From Cyclobacteriaceae bacterium (GTDB taxonomy: Bacteria; Bacteroidota; Bacteroidia; Cytophagales; Cyclobacteriaceae), in the NCBI GenBank assembly GCA_019638275.1, contig JAHBUC010000008.1, positions 62,001-126,000 on the forward strand: a stretch of DNA of 64,000 nucleotides, in the 5' to 3' direction. The notes beneath the pieces are model-generated. The model was given only the letters and a program-made list of their open reading frames with translations, ran no database searches and had not been told where the DNA came from. Position numbers and translations under genes: made by a program. Shown here piece after piece: positions 1 through 9,039 of the stretch. Numbering within the stretch: the first letter of the stretch is position 1; each line of letters opens with the position of its first letter.

Positions 1-362
1 CGCCTGCGTGCACGTACATCAGCACCACGCTCCAGAATAACAGGTTTAATCCCAAACTCCATCAACCGCAATGCTGCAAATAAACCGGCAGGTCCGGAGC
101 CAACAATAACAACCGTTGGCTTATGACGTACATCCGGATAATTTTTGGTGTAGGTAATGAGTGGACCTTTCTCAGCGGTTGGGATGACCTCACATTGCAC
201 ACGTACAATTATTTTCTTTCCACGCGCATCAATGGATCGCTTTAACGGACGAACCCACTGATCGCCATCCTGCTTTACACCAAGCTTCTGGTAAATCGAA
301 GTCGTAAACCGACTTTCACCAAATGCCTCTTCGGGCGAAAGAATGATTTCTCTTATGGACAT
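1..362 (-). CDS. FAD-dependent oxidoreductase (N-terminal part, truncated by window edge)
   Basis: Only the first 120 codons are present; the gene starts at an ATG whose complement lies at 360-362 and runs off the left edge. A roughly 80-residue N-terminal domain precedes a Rossmann dinucleotide-binding motif, GSGPAG at residues 88-93, followed by the ILERG acidic strand end at about 109-113. This layout, a small N-terminal domain before the FAD-binding fold, matches the large NAD(FAD)-utilizing dehydrogenase family often annotated as 'FAD-dependent protein' (COG2509-like). Substrate and electron acceptor cannot be read from this fragment. It points the same way as the MORN gene to its right, but no operon link is evident. 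Confidence 0.8.
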   Translation of the reverse strand, partial: MSIREIILSPEEAFGESRFTTSIYQKLGVKQDGDQWVRPLKRSIDARGKKIIVRVQCEVIPTAEKGPLITYTKNYPDVRHKPTVVIVGSGPAGLFAALRLMEFGIKPVILERGADVRARR

Positions 363-401
363 ACGGGAAGGGAGTTAACCTTCAATGTTGCAAATATAAG
401 A

Positions 402-2189
402 TTACCGGTAGGAAAACACATTTCCTACATTAAGTCCAAATGAAAATGAAGTAACCAATTTATCCTGATTCACATTTTGAAAATATGTAGCGCTTACGTC
501 ATCCACATTCACATTACGATACCCCATACCTGCCGAGCCATAAATATCAATGGTAAATCCGCTGGCATTGTTTCGTTGGATGATGCGGTAACCTAGCAAA
601 ACACCGTATTCAATTCGCTGGTCAGGGGCCGTAAACGTGATGATGCTTTCAGGGTTACCATTAAACACTACATTGGTAAAATGCCCCATGTTGGTAAATC
701 TTACCTGATGACCGAAATACCACATGCCCGCCTTCACTGGATTATAGAACTTTTGCTTTATGGAAATACTGTAACCTCTTTCGAAAAGTTTTCCAGGAAC
801 CACCTGATCATCAGCTTCAAAAAATGGATTACGAATGCCTATGAATTCAAATGAATGACCAAGGCGTTCTTGTGAATAAAATTCAAATGCTACCGGAAAG
901 CGGCCAGCAAACATCAGCACTGGGTTCCCCTCCACGATAACGCCCTTGTATTCATTGGCACGCGGCATAAAATAATCGAAATGATTTCCGGTTACACGCT
1001 TGGTATTTTGAGTGCGCTCCGCCAATTCTGTTATTTCCTTTGCCACGTTGGGTTGTTGGTCATAGTAGGGTCTGTAGTATCCGGATAACGTTCCATCACG
1101 TTCATACAACTCCCAGGTTCCGATTTTTTTGTCACCGTCAATTTCACCACGGGTTTGCAACGAACCATCCGGGTAATAGCCAAAATATGTTCCACGACCA
1201 TTCAGAAATTCGCATTCACCTTCCTTCTTCCCATCTTCATAAAAATACTCCCACTTCCCCTCGCGTTTATCGTTCTTCATAGCACCCCTGGATTTCCACT
1301 TGCCGCTGGCATAATACTCACGGTATTCTCCGGCACCTTTTTCGTACGTGATCTCGCTGAGCAATTTTCCATCCGATGAAAATGAGCTCCAGTATCCATT
1401 CTTTTGTCCACCAAGATATTCACCTGCGGAACTCACCGTTCCATCTTCAAAATAATACTCCCATTTACCAACCGGCTCATCCTGATCATACGCCCCGCGA
1501 ACAGCAACTTTTCCAGCGTTATAATACGTTATCCACTCTCCGTGTTTTTTTCCGTTTTCAAAATCACCTTCACGTTGTAACGTGCCGGAAGTTTCATCAT
1601 AAAAACGCCAATGCCCTACATTACGTACTCCAGACTTAGGTCCTTCAGCACTTACCTTTCCTGAATGATAATATTCCGTGTATCGACCGTAGTCATCTTT
1701 GTAATCAATCTCACCCTTCCGTACACCATCTTCATAAAACGATTTCCATAATCCCGAACGCCTGTTATTCACATACGTACCGATTTCTTTTATCTGACCG
1801 TTTTCATAATAGGTCTTCCACTCTCCTTCACGAGCCTTTCCATTAACTGTACCTTCCATGCTTTTCTGTCCGCTCTCATAGAAATACTCCCATAGTCCAT
1901 AATTGGAATTCTGCCGCAAGGCACCACGCATTTTCAGGTTCCCGGATTCGTAGAAAAATTCCCAGATGCCGGTTGTCTCATTGTTTGAAAAGTATCCTTT
2001 AGATTCGATGTTCCCGTTAAGGAAATACGAAACATAACGCCCATGAAGCACATTACGAACAGTATCCTTCACCTGGTAAACTTCCTTGATGTAGCGCTTT
2101 TCACGATCGTGATAGGTTTGCCGGATAAAAACCTGGGCATAGGTTTGAACCGCCAGAAATACAAAGCCGATAAGGGATAACCTTTTCAC
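402..2189 (-). CDS. MORN-repeat outer-membrane protein
   Basis: The protein has a signal peptide (MKRLSLIGFVFLAVQTYAQ), then about 14 MORN-variant repeats of about 23 residues with the pattern G-x-W-x-x-[FY]-[YF]-x-[DNS]-G, as in the YwqK family. A C-terminal domain of about 190 residues follows, rich in alternating aromatic and hydrophobic strands and ending in YR, which suggests an outer-membrane barrel. I chose the GTG start at 2189 because it begins directly at the signal peptide. An ATG at 2255 would add 22 residues and overlap the dioxygenase gene by 31 nt. MORN-variant repeats form extended beta hairpin stacks. YwqK-type proteins are sometimes labelled antitoxins, which nothing here supports. 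Function unknown, probably surface or periplasmic. Confidence 0.75.
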   Translation of the reverse strand: MKRLSLIGFVFLAVQTYAQVFIRQTYHDREKRYIKEVYQVKDTVRNVLHGRYVSYFLNGNIESKGYFSNNETTGIWEFFYESGNLKMRGALRQNSNYGLWEYFYESGQKSMEGTVNGKAREGEWKTYYENGQIKEIGTYVNNRRSGLWKSFYEDGVRKGEIDYKDDYGRYTEYYHSGKVSAEGPKSGVRNVGHWRFYDETSGTLQREGDFENGKKHGEWITYYNAGKVAVRGAYDQDEPVGKWEYYFEDGTVSSAGEYLGGQKNGYWSSFSSDGKLLSEITYEKGAGEYREYYASGKWKSRGAMKNDKREGKWEYFYEDGKKEGECEFLNGRGTYFGYYPDGSLQTRGEIDGDKKIGTWELYERDGTLSGYYRPYYDQQPNVAKEITELAERTQNTKRVTGNHFDYFMPRANEYKGVIVEGNPVLMFAGRFPVAFEFYSQERLGHSFEFIGIRNPFFEADDQVVPGKLFERGYSISIKQKFYNPVKAGMWYFGHQVRFTNMGHFTNVVFNGNPESIITFTAPDQRIEYGVLLGYRIIQRNNASGFTIDIYGSAGMGYRNVNVDDVSATYFQNVNQDKLVTSFSFGLNVGNVFSYR

Positions 2190-2224
2190 ATTCAAAAGAT
2201 TACCGAAAGATACAAACAAAGAGG

Positions 2225-3169
2225 CTATTTTCGGATAAAGGCTGCCTTGCCCCACTCCGCCTTTTCCTGTTCACTCCACAACTCAGGAAAGAAGATTATG
2301 CGTTGGAAGCGTGGCGGCAGGTACTTCTGCCAGTTGGTGCCACCGGTAGCTTTGATGTCTTCCGGATCTTTTTCGAGATAATGTGCAGCCGATTTCATAT
2401 GCGCCAACGGCCACAGCACATTGGCAAGTGTATCGAATTGCCTGAGTCGATCAATAACGTTCTGATTTCCTTCAAAATGCTTTTTGTATAGCTGGTACAA
2501 ATTCCGGCTGGTTAGCGATAAACTCAATTCTCGGAATTCGTTTAGATACTTTTTCTCAAATTGCTGTAGCGTCAGCGTTTTCTTACCGGTTGCCAGTTCG
2601 GTGGCTCCACTTCGCCAATATAAATGACCCACTACCTGATCCACATTTTTCGGATCGGCAATGTGCTGTCGATCCTTTTCAGCAACCAGGTTCATCACAT
2701 CGGTTGCATAAAATTCAATTACCCGGTATTGAGCCGATTGAAACCCGCTGGCCGGTAACAACGACATGCGGAATTTCAAAAACTGGTCGCGCTCCATTCC
2801 ACGCACCATGATGTCGAACGAATTTTCAAGGTGATTGAAATACCGGTTTACCCGATCCAAACGCTCCGTGAAAAATTTTTCATCCGGTTTTTCCTTTGCT
2901 GTAATCTGTTCGAGTTCAAGAATTACCAATCTGAAATAAAGCTCGGTGATCTGATGATAAATAATGAAAATATGCTCATCCGGAAACCTGGTTTTGGGAC
3001 TTTGCAGGCTGAGCAGCGTATCCAGGTGGATGTAATCCCAATACGTTAAATAATCAGCATACAGCAAGCCATCCAGGTAAGAGGACAAATCCTGCCCCAT
3101 TACATCATACTTCTCCTGAAGTTTATTGAGCTGAGCGAGTAATTCGGGGTTAACTTTCTGGTCGTCCAT
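2225..3169 (-). CDS. kynA: Tryptophan 2,3-dioxygenase family protein
   Basis: A 314-residue heme dioxygenase expected to oxidise L-tryptophan to N-formylkynurenine in the cytoplasm. The family's active-site histidine lies in the YHQITELYF segment (H72). The proximal heme ligand is expected at H257, in the LWPLAHM segment, followed by the substrate-binding TGGT loop at 275-278. The SLLPASGFQSAQYR stretch is also family-typical, and FFPELW near the C-terminus matches the usual ending. It is transcribed divergently from glutaryl-CoA dehydrogenase with a 56-nt gap, so the two may share a promoter region; both belong to routes that degrade tryptophan and lysine. The later kynurenine enzymes are not in the window. 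Confidence 0.85.
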   Translation of the reverse strand: MDDQKVNPELLAQLNKLQEKYDVMGQDLSSYLDGLLYADYLTYWDYIHLDTLLSLQSPKTRFPDEHIFIIYHQITELYFRLVILELEQITAKEKPDEKFFTERLDRVNRYFNHLENSFDIMVRGMERDQFLKFRMSLLPASGFQSAQYRVIEFYATDVMNLVAEKDRQHIADPKNVDQVVGHLYWRSGATELATGKKTLTLQQFEKKYLNEFRELSLSLTSRNLYQLYKKHFEGNQNVIDRLRQFDTLANVLWPLAHMKSAAHYLEKDPEDIKATGGTNWQKYLPPRFQRIIFFPELWSEQEKAEWGKAAFIRK

Positions 3170-3225
3170 GGTGTTACGGATTAGAAACGCTTTGTGTAAA
3201 TTGCCCGCTAATTAAACAAAATCTT

Positions 3226-4443
3226 ATGGCATCGCATACCCTGGAGCAAAAGGCTGTTAAATCCATGAAACAAGACCTGTTTGATCACCCTGATTTCTAC
3301 GCAATTGACAGTTTGCTTACAGAAGAGCATAAACTCATCCGCAGTTCCATCCGGGATTTTGTTAAGAAGGAAATCAGTCCATATATAGAAGACTGGGCCC
3401 AGCGGGCTCACTTCCCATACGAAATTGTGAAGAAGTTTGGCGATATCGGTGCATTTGGGCCATCCATACCTACTGAATATGGCGGTGGCGGACTGGATTA
3501 TATCTCCTACGGATTGATTATGCAGGAAATTGAGCGCGGTGATTCGGGCATGCGTTCAACAGCTTCCGTGCAGGGATCTTTAGTTATGTATCCGATTTAT
3601 AAATTCGGAAGTGAGGCGCAACGCAAAAAATATCTTCCAAAACTTGGGTCAGGCGAATGGCTGGGATGCTTCGGACTAACCGAACCCGATCATGGATCAA
3701 ACCCTTCGGGCATGGTGACTAATTTTAGAGACATGGGCGATCATTACTTACTCAATGGCGCCAAGATGTGGATATCCAATTCACCTAAAGCAGATGTTGC
3801 CGTAGTGTGGGCCAAGAACGAAGAAGGAAGAATTCATGGGCTGATTGTTGAGCGTGGTATGGAAGGTTTTTCAACACCGGAAACACATGGCAAATGGTCG
3901 CTGCGGGCCAGCGCAACCGGTGAACTTGTGTTCGACAATGTTAAAGTTCCAAAGGAAAATCTGTTGCCCGGTAAAAGTGGATTAGGTGCACCGATGATGT
4001 GCCTTGACTCTGCACGCTACGGCATTGCGTGGGGTGCAATTGGCGCGGCTATGGATTGTTATGATTCAGCCAGGCGCTATGCAGTGGAACGGATACAATT
4101 TGGAAAACCCATTGCATCATTTCAATTGGTGCAAAAGAAGTTGGCTGAAATGCTAACGGAAATCACCAAAGCACAATTGTTGAACTGGCGATTGGGCACA
4201 CTGATGAATGAAGGCAAAGCCACTACATCACAAATTTCACTTGCCAAGCGAAACAACATTGAAATCGCTTTAGATATCGCCCGTGAAGCGCGACAAATAC
4301 ATGGCGGTATGGGCATTACCGGTGAATATCCGATCATGCGTCACATGGCCAATCTTGAATCGGTAATTACCTATGAGGGCACACACGACATACACCTGTT
4401 GATTTTGGGCAAGGAGATTACGGGAATTCAGGCTTTTGTGTAG
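3226..4443 (+). CDS. gcdH: Glutaryl-CoA dehydrogenase (acyl-CoA dehydrogenase family)
   Basis: A 405-residue flavoprotein expected to convert glutaryl-CoA to crotonyl-CoA and CO2 in lysine and tryptophan catabolism, passing electrons to ETF. Acyl-CoA dehydrogenase signatures are present: CFGLTEPDHGSNPSGM for FAD and substrate binding, RQIHGGMGITGEYP near the C-terminus, and the catalytic base E384 in TYEGTHDIH, the form characteristic of glutaryl-CoA dehydrogenases. Length is normal for the family. An ATG two codons inside the preceding spacer is absent, so the start at 3226 is the natural one. It is divergent from tryptophan 2,3-dioxygenase and followed directly by a hairpin terminator at 4451. 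Confidence 0.92.
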   Translation: MASHTLEQKAVKSMKQDLFDHPDFYAIDSLLTEEHKLIRSSIRDFVKKEISPYIEDWAQRAHFPYEIVKKFGDIGAFGPSIPTEYGGGGLDYISYGLIMQEIERGDSGMRSTASVQGSLVMYPIYKFGSEAQRKKYLPKLGSGEWLGCFGLTEPDHGSNPSGMVTNFRDMGDHYLLNGAKMWISNSPKADVAVVWAKNEEGRIHGLIVERGMEGFSTPETHGKWSLRASATGELVFDNVKVPKENLLPGKSGLGAPMMCLDSARYGIAWGAIGAAMDCYDSARRYAVERIQFGKPIASFQLVQKKLAEMLTEITKAQLLNWRLGTLMNEGKATTSQISLAKRNNIEIALDIAREARQIHGGMGITGEYPIMRHMANLESVITYEGTHDIHLLILGKEITGIQAFV

Positions 4444-4450
4444 CTTGCAT

Positions 4451-4477
4451 TCTGCGGTAACGCAGATTTATTTATAT
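4451..4477 (+). terminator. Rho-independent terminator after gcdH
   Basis: A perfect 6-bp stem TCTGCG / CGCAGA encloses the GNRA-type loop GTAA (4451-4466) and is followed by the T-rich run TTTATTTATAT. It lies 7 nt after the gcdH stop codon. Confidence 0.7.
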
Positions 4478-4489
4478 ACAATTTAGCTT

Positions 4490-5407
4490 ATGATCAGAAA
4501 GTTAGTCCCCCTTCTGTTTGTTGGCCTTTCGTTTTTATTATCAAAATGTTCGGAAGATGAAAATCCGAATTATCCGATTGAGCCATACATCGAGTTCAGG
4601 TCAATTCAATTTATAGAGACACCTGATATTATTGATCCGGACACAATTAAACTAATATTCTACTTTAGAGACGGAGATGATGACATCGGATTAAGTGGCA
4701 GCTTGGAACACAACAATTTTCCTTACAACAGATATGATTATTACCTTGAAAATGGATTAGATGCAATAAAGAAAATACAACCCAACTTAATTGAAAATAC
4801 TTTTCAGGGTCCATATCCTAACCGTATAGAGGCATTAAATCCAGAGGCATCTCTTTCGGACAAATTCGTGACTAACAATACTCGGAAAAAAACTAACTAC
4901 AATTTTCTTCCGGATATTGGCTCTAACGGTTACTGCTGGGCGAATTACAGAAAAGAAAAATTCTTGATCCCAGAAGATTTATTGTACCTATTAGACGAAA
5001 ATTATGATGACTTAGGTCCGTTCGGCACAATTAACAATAAAACCTATAGAGTTATTGAGGACACTCTTTATCATACTTCAAACGAGAATCATTTTAATCT
5101 AATTCTTGAATTTGAACAAAGTGAGAATAATACTACCTGGACCGTATTTGACTGGAACGAACTATTCTGTGAGAATTTTTACGGTCGAATTCTTCCCATA
5201 CAAGGCGGAAAAGCTAATATTAAATCTGGCCCGTTTGTCATAAAAAAGCGCAACCGCTGGGAAGGTACAATTGAATACAATATCTATAGTACCGGATTCA
5301 ATCCTTTGTTTGGAAATAAATCATTGCGATTGAAGTTCAAAATTAAAGACCGTCAGCTACACGACAGCAACACCATCACGACTCCAATAATTGATTGGGG
5401 GAATTAG
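4490..5407 (+). CDS. Hypothetical surface or periplasmic lipoprotein
   Basis: A 305-residue protein with an N-terminal lipoprotein signal and lipobox LLSKC (Cys20). Residues 35-75 contain EFRSIQF and an acidic FRDGDDDIGLSGS turn, a pattern I associate with uncharacterised Bacteroidota lipoproteins. The rest is rich in D, N, Y and F with predicted beta character and no catalytic motif I can identify. The gene sits alone between a terminator and the PUL, and its base composition is more AT-rich than its neighbours. This could reflect later acquisition or weak constraint. I do not recognise a function. Confidence 0.75.
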   Translation: MIRKLVPLLFVGLSFLLSKCSEDENPNYPIEPYIEFRSIQFIETPDIIDPDTIKLIFYFRDGDDDIGLSGSLEHNNFPYNRYDYYLENGLDAIKKIQPNLIENTFQGPYPNRIEALNPEASLSDKFVTNNTRKKTNYNFLPDIGSNGYCWANYRKEKFLIPEDLLYLLDENYDDLGPFGTINNKTYRVIEDTLYHTSNENHFNLILEFEQSENNTTWTVFDWNELFCENFYGRILPIQGGKANIKSGPFVIKKRNRWEGTIEYNIYSTGFNPLFGNKSLRLKFKIKDRQLHDSNTITTPIIDWGN

Positions 5408-5804
5408 CATCCAGCCAAAATACTTAGTCCTTTCCTAACCCTTATAGTCAACGAACTTAAGGCTATCCTTTTATTAAGATCGCTTTAATACACCCTTACA
5501 TACTGGTTAAAATAAAGGCCGATTCCAGCAACGGATTGCAAATTAATCCTCCCGAAAACGTTTGCCCTCCTATTTTGAGCTGTATACCCCTGCTCTATTA
5601 GCTTATTGTATCCCAACTTTCTGTGGATTAAAATAAAAAACAGGGTTAGGTAACCGAAACCATGCGCACCAGGCTCAGAAAATTGCTTCGTAACGAACGC
5701 TTTCTTAAACAACTCGAAATAGGCATTGGCCTCTGCGCACTCCTCGTAATCCTTATCCTGCTTCGTATTTTCTTCTATTAACCTTAACACTAAACCCACC
5801 ATTT
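5408..5804. other. 397-nt intergenic region upstream of susC
   Basis: This stretch precedes the PUL. The only coding signal I support is the small ORF at 5662-5781, listed separately. No exact TAnnTTTG promoter box with a good upstream element is visible. The stretch probably holds the HTCS-controlled promoter and susC leader, since regulators of this class normally act just upstream of susC. A leftward 105-codon reading frame also spans most of it and is judged less likely to be real. Confidence 0.4.
5662..5781 (+). CDS. Possible 39-residue single-pass membrane protein
   Basis: An ATG-initiated 39-codon frame ends with TAA 23 nt before the susC start. The product is strongly basic for its first 17 residues (MRTRLRKLLRNERFLKQ) and then has one hydrophobic helix, IGIGLCALLVILILLRIFFY, a classic cytoplasmic-side-positive membrane insert. 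Codon choice resembles neighbouring genes (CGC, ACC, CTC, ATC, CTG). No clear ribosome-binding site is visible, which is normal in this phylum. It may be a genuine small protein, a translated leader affecting susC expression, or chance. I do not recognise a family. Confidence 0.35.
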   Translation: MRTRLRKLLRNERFLKQLEIGIGLCALLVILILLRIFFY

Positions 5805-8800
5805 ATGAGAAAATTGTTTTTACTGAAAAACAAACTGCAAATGGCCGGCTTGTTGGCGTGCCTGCTATTTGCAGGTTCGCAGGCCATGGCGCAAAAGGCT
5901 GTGGTTAGCGGAACCGTGAAAGATCCTTCAGGTGTGGCTATGCCTGCAGTAAACGTGCTTATCAAAGGATCATTAACAGGTGTTACTTCAGATGCCGATG
6001 GTAAATTCAGCATTGAAGCCAGCCCCAATGATGTATTGGTATTCTCTTTTATCGGATATGCCTCGCAGGAAATAAGAGTCGGTACCCAAACCATTATTAA
6101 CATTACCCTGCAGGAAGATATAACCGCACTTCAGGAAGTTGTTGTGGTGGGTTATGGTACACAAAGAAAAAGTGATTTAACGGGTGCGCTTTCTTCTGTT
6201 TCCGGAGAATCCCTGAGAGGCACGGTAACAGCAAGTATTGATCAGGCCCTTCAAGGTCGTGCGGCTGGTGTTCAGGTAACACAAAACTCTGGCCAGCCAG
6301 GTGGTGCGGTTTCCATCCGCATTCGGGGAACAACTTCACTCACCCAAAGCAGCGAACCACTCTATATTATTGATGGCATTCAGGTAGGTGGTAATGCCCA
6401 GGGGATTTCAGGTTTCGATTGGCAAGGTGGTGCTGGAGGGCAGCAACAAGCAGCGAGTAATCCGCTTGCCTCAATAAACCCTACAGACATTGAGAGTATT
6501 GAGATACTTAAAGATGCCTCTGCAACAGCAATATATGGATCAAGAGCAGCAAATGGAGTAGTCATTGTTACTACAAAGCGTGGCAAAAAAGGAGAAGCCA
6601 ATCTCAATTATAGCAGCTTCCTCGCCTTCCAGGAAGTATACAAAGTCTTCGACATGATGGATCTGCCTACCTATGCCCAATACAATAACGAGGTGGCGCA
6701 GGAAGTATCAACCATTACGGCTAACCCGAATTTTGCCGACCCAAGTTTGTTAGGCCCCGGCACAAATTGGCAGGATGCCATTTTTCGTGTGGCTCCTATG
6801 CAAAGCCATACCCTTACCGCCACAGGGGGAAATGAAAACACACAATACATGGTGTCAGGAGGATACTTCAAGCAAGACGGTATTGTAATCGGATCTAACT
6901 TCGATCGGTTCAACCTGCGGGCCAATATTGACAGTCGTGTTAAAGAGAAAGTAAAAATGGGAATGAGCATTGGCCTTTCCCGGAAGAACGAAACCATTAC
7001 CCTTCAAGACGGTGGCGATGGTGTTATCTCCCAGGCCGCACAAATGGCTCCGCATATACCTGTACGCAACTTCGATGGAAGCTTTGCCGGTCCAAGCCAA
7101 CAGGAACTCTCAGCCCAGGTTGGCGCAAATCCCGTAGCACTTGCACTTTTAAGAAACAACACCGTACTCAACAACAGGCTCATGTCGAACATGTATGTGG
7201 ATGTTGAATTTATCAAGGGATTAAATTTCAGATCGGAGATTGGTGTTGATTACAACACCACACTTAATAAAGCTTTCATGCCAACGTATGAATGGGGACG
7301 TGTTCGAAATACCATCAGTCAGCTGGGGCAACGGTCAGACCAAAGCTTTTTTTGGTTGTGGAAAAATTACGCCACATACAACAAGTCATTTGGCGGTCAT
7401 GATATTACGGCCATGGCGGGTATAGAAGCGCAGAAGGGCCGCTGGGAAAATATGATCATCTATAAATTCAATGTTCCAAACGACCTACCTGTAGTTAGCC
7501 AGGGAGATGTTAATGAGAATTTCCCTCCTACCGGACAAATTGAGTGGAACTCCCTCTACTCACAATTTGGCAGAGTCAATTATAACTACAGTGATCGCTA
7601 TCTGTTAACAGCAACCATACGAAGAGATGGTTCTTCCCGCTTTGGCGCGAATAACCGTTGGGGAATATTTCCATCTGTGTCTGTTGCATGGCGTGTCTCC
7701 AACGAGAGCTTCTTCCCTCAAAATGATTTGATCAGCAATGTTAAACTTAGATTAGGATGGGGACAAACGGGTAACCAGGAAATTCAGAACTACGCCTTTG
7801 GCTCAATGCTAACTACCGTACAATCTTACTTCGGTCCATCCGTGCGTAATAATGCTTACTCGAATCCTGATGTACAATGGGAAGCTACGAGTATGACCAA
7901 CATTGGATTAGATGCAGAACTATGGAGCGGCAGGGCTACAATCACATTTGAAGCATACAACAAAGTAACCGACAACCTACTGCTTCAGGTGCCTTTGCCG
8001 GCAACATTCGGAAACCAGGTTCAAGGTCCGCAGGCAAATGTTGGCAGTATGACCAACAAAGGTGTTGAAATAACCTTAACCACGGTGAATATGGATAAAG
8101 GAAACTTCAAGTGGACTTCAAACGCGAACCTATCCGTGAACAGAAACCGAGTAACCGATATGGGCGGCACTACCATTTTCAGAAACCTGTATTGGTATCC
8201 TGGATTTGAAACGGCAACCATGACACGGGCTGGTTATCCGGTTGGGCAATTCTATGGGTTTGTGATGGAAGGGATTTTTACCTCAAAAGAAGAAATTTTG
8301 AATCATGCTGTTCAAATTCAGGCACCCAATTCAGTAACTGCCGAAAACCCAAATGGTGTTAACCTGATAGAAAGAACGCAAGGTGTATGGCTAGGTGATG
8401 TTAAATGGAAAGATGTGAACGGAGATGGCGTGATCAATAGTCAGGATCAAACGGTTATTGGTGATCCAAATCCTGATTTCACTTTTGGATTTAATAACAC
8501 CTTCAGCTACGGTCCATTTAGTTTGGATCTGTTTATCATTGGTTCCGTTGGTGGCGATATCCTGAATTACTCACGTGCTCGCAATGAGCAAATGATTGGA
8601 AACTTTGATAACCAATCCATGACCGTTATAAACAGGGCACGCACTCAATTGAAAGCGGATGGGATTAACATAAACAACATTGATGATGTAGAACTCATCA
8701 ACCCTGGAACCAACATGCCCCGATTCGACAATGGTGGAGAAAATCGCAACCACTATATGTCATCGCGATGGATTGAAGACGGAACCTATGTAAGGCTTCA

Positions 8801-9026
8801 AAATGCACGATTCAGCTATAACCTTCCGAAAACGTTAATCAACAAAGTTAAGCTATCAAGCGTGCAGGTGTATGCCAACATCCAAAACCTGGCAACCATT
8901 ACCAAATACAAAGGACTTGACCCTCAAATCGGTGCATTTAACCAAAGTGCATTGATGCAAAGCGTTGACATGGGCCGCTACCCGGCACCTCGCGTATTTA
9001 CATTCGGTATTAATGTTGATTTCTAA
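5805..9026 (+). CDS. susC: SusC/RagA family TonB-linked outer-membrane transporter
   Basis: A 1073-residue TonB-dependent outer-membrane importer for oligosaccharides. In order it has a signal peptide ending in AMAQ (about residue 30), a carboxypeptidase-regulatory-like domain (VSGTVKDPSGVAMPAVNV, about 33-110) and a plug domain with the VVVGYGTQRKSDLTGA TonB-box-like entry. After these come the SusC signature IRIRGTTSL and YIIDGI, then a long beta-barrel ending in FTFGINVDF with a terminal Phe, as expected for an outer-membrane barrel. It would work with the SusD lipoprotein encoded 13 nt downstream as a lidded transporter, importing products of the GH30, GH26 and GH5 enzymes. Regulation is probably by the HTCS encoded further downstream. 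Confidence 0.96.
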   Translation: MRKLFLLKNKLQMAGLLACLLFAGSQAMAQKAVVSGTVKDPSGVAMPAVNVLIKGSLTGVTSDADGKFSIEASPNDVLVFSFIGYASQEIRVGTQTIINITLQEDITALQEVVVVGYGTQRKSDLTGALSSVSGESLRGTVTASIDQALQGRAAGVQVTQNSGQPGGAVSIRIRGTTSLTQSSEPLYIIDGIQVGGNAQGISGFDWQGGAGGQQQAASNPLASINPTDIESIEILKDASATAIYGSRAANGVVIVTTKRGKKGEANLNYSSFLAFQEVYKVFDMMDLPTYAQYNNEVAQEVSTITANPNFADPSLLGPGTNWQDAIFRVAPMQSHTLTATGGNENTQYMVSGGYFKQDGIVIGSNFDRFNLRANIDSRVKEKVKMGMSIGLSRKNETITLQDGGDGVISQAAQMAPHIPVRNFDGSFAGPSQQELSAQVGANPVALALLRNNTVLNNRLMSNMYVDVEFIKGLNFRSEIGVDYNTTLNKAFMPTYEWGRVRNTISQLGQRSDQSFFWLWKNYATYNKSFGGHDITAMAGIEAQKGRWENMIIYKFNVPNDLPVVSQGDVNENFPPTGQIEWNSLYSQFGRVNYNYSDRYLLTATIRRDGSSRFGANNRWGIFPSVSVAWRVSNESFFPQNDLISNVKLRLGWGQTGNQEIQNYAFGSMLTTVQSYFGPSVRNNAYSNPDVQWEATSMTNIGLDAELWSGRATITFEAYNKVTDNLLLQVPLPATFGNQVQGPQANVGSMTNKGVEITLTTVNMDKGNFKWTSNANLSVNRNRVTDMGGTTIFRNLYWYPGFETATMTRAGYPVGQFYGFVMEGIFTSKEEILNHAVQIQAPNSVTAENPNGVNLIERTQGVWLGDVKWKDVNGDGVINSQDQTVIGDPNPDFTFGFNNTFSYGPFSLDLFIIGSVGGDILNYSRARNEQMIGNFDNQSMTVINRARTQLKADGININNIDDVELINPGTNMPRFDNGGENRNHYMSSRWIEDGTYVRLQNARFSYNLPKTLINKVKLSSVQVYANIQNLATITKYKGLDPQIGAFNQSALMQSVDMGRYPAPRVFTFGINVDF

Positions 9027-9039
9027 ACGGACTACAATT

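Noticed and set aside
2590..3049. Short rightward frames inside the tryptophan dioxygenase gene
   Set aside because: They are antisense shadows of a well-conserved enzyme and lack signals or domains.
5485..5802. Leftward 105-codon frame in the region before susC
   Set aside because: It begins 3 nt from the susC start on the opposite strand, uses several uncommon codons, and its C-terminal half resembles translated non-coding DNA. The rightward small frame in the same stretch has better codon and protein features. It remains possible.
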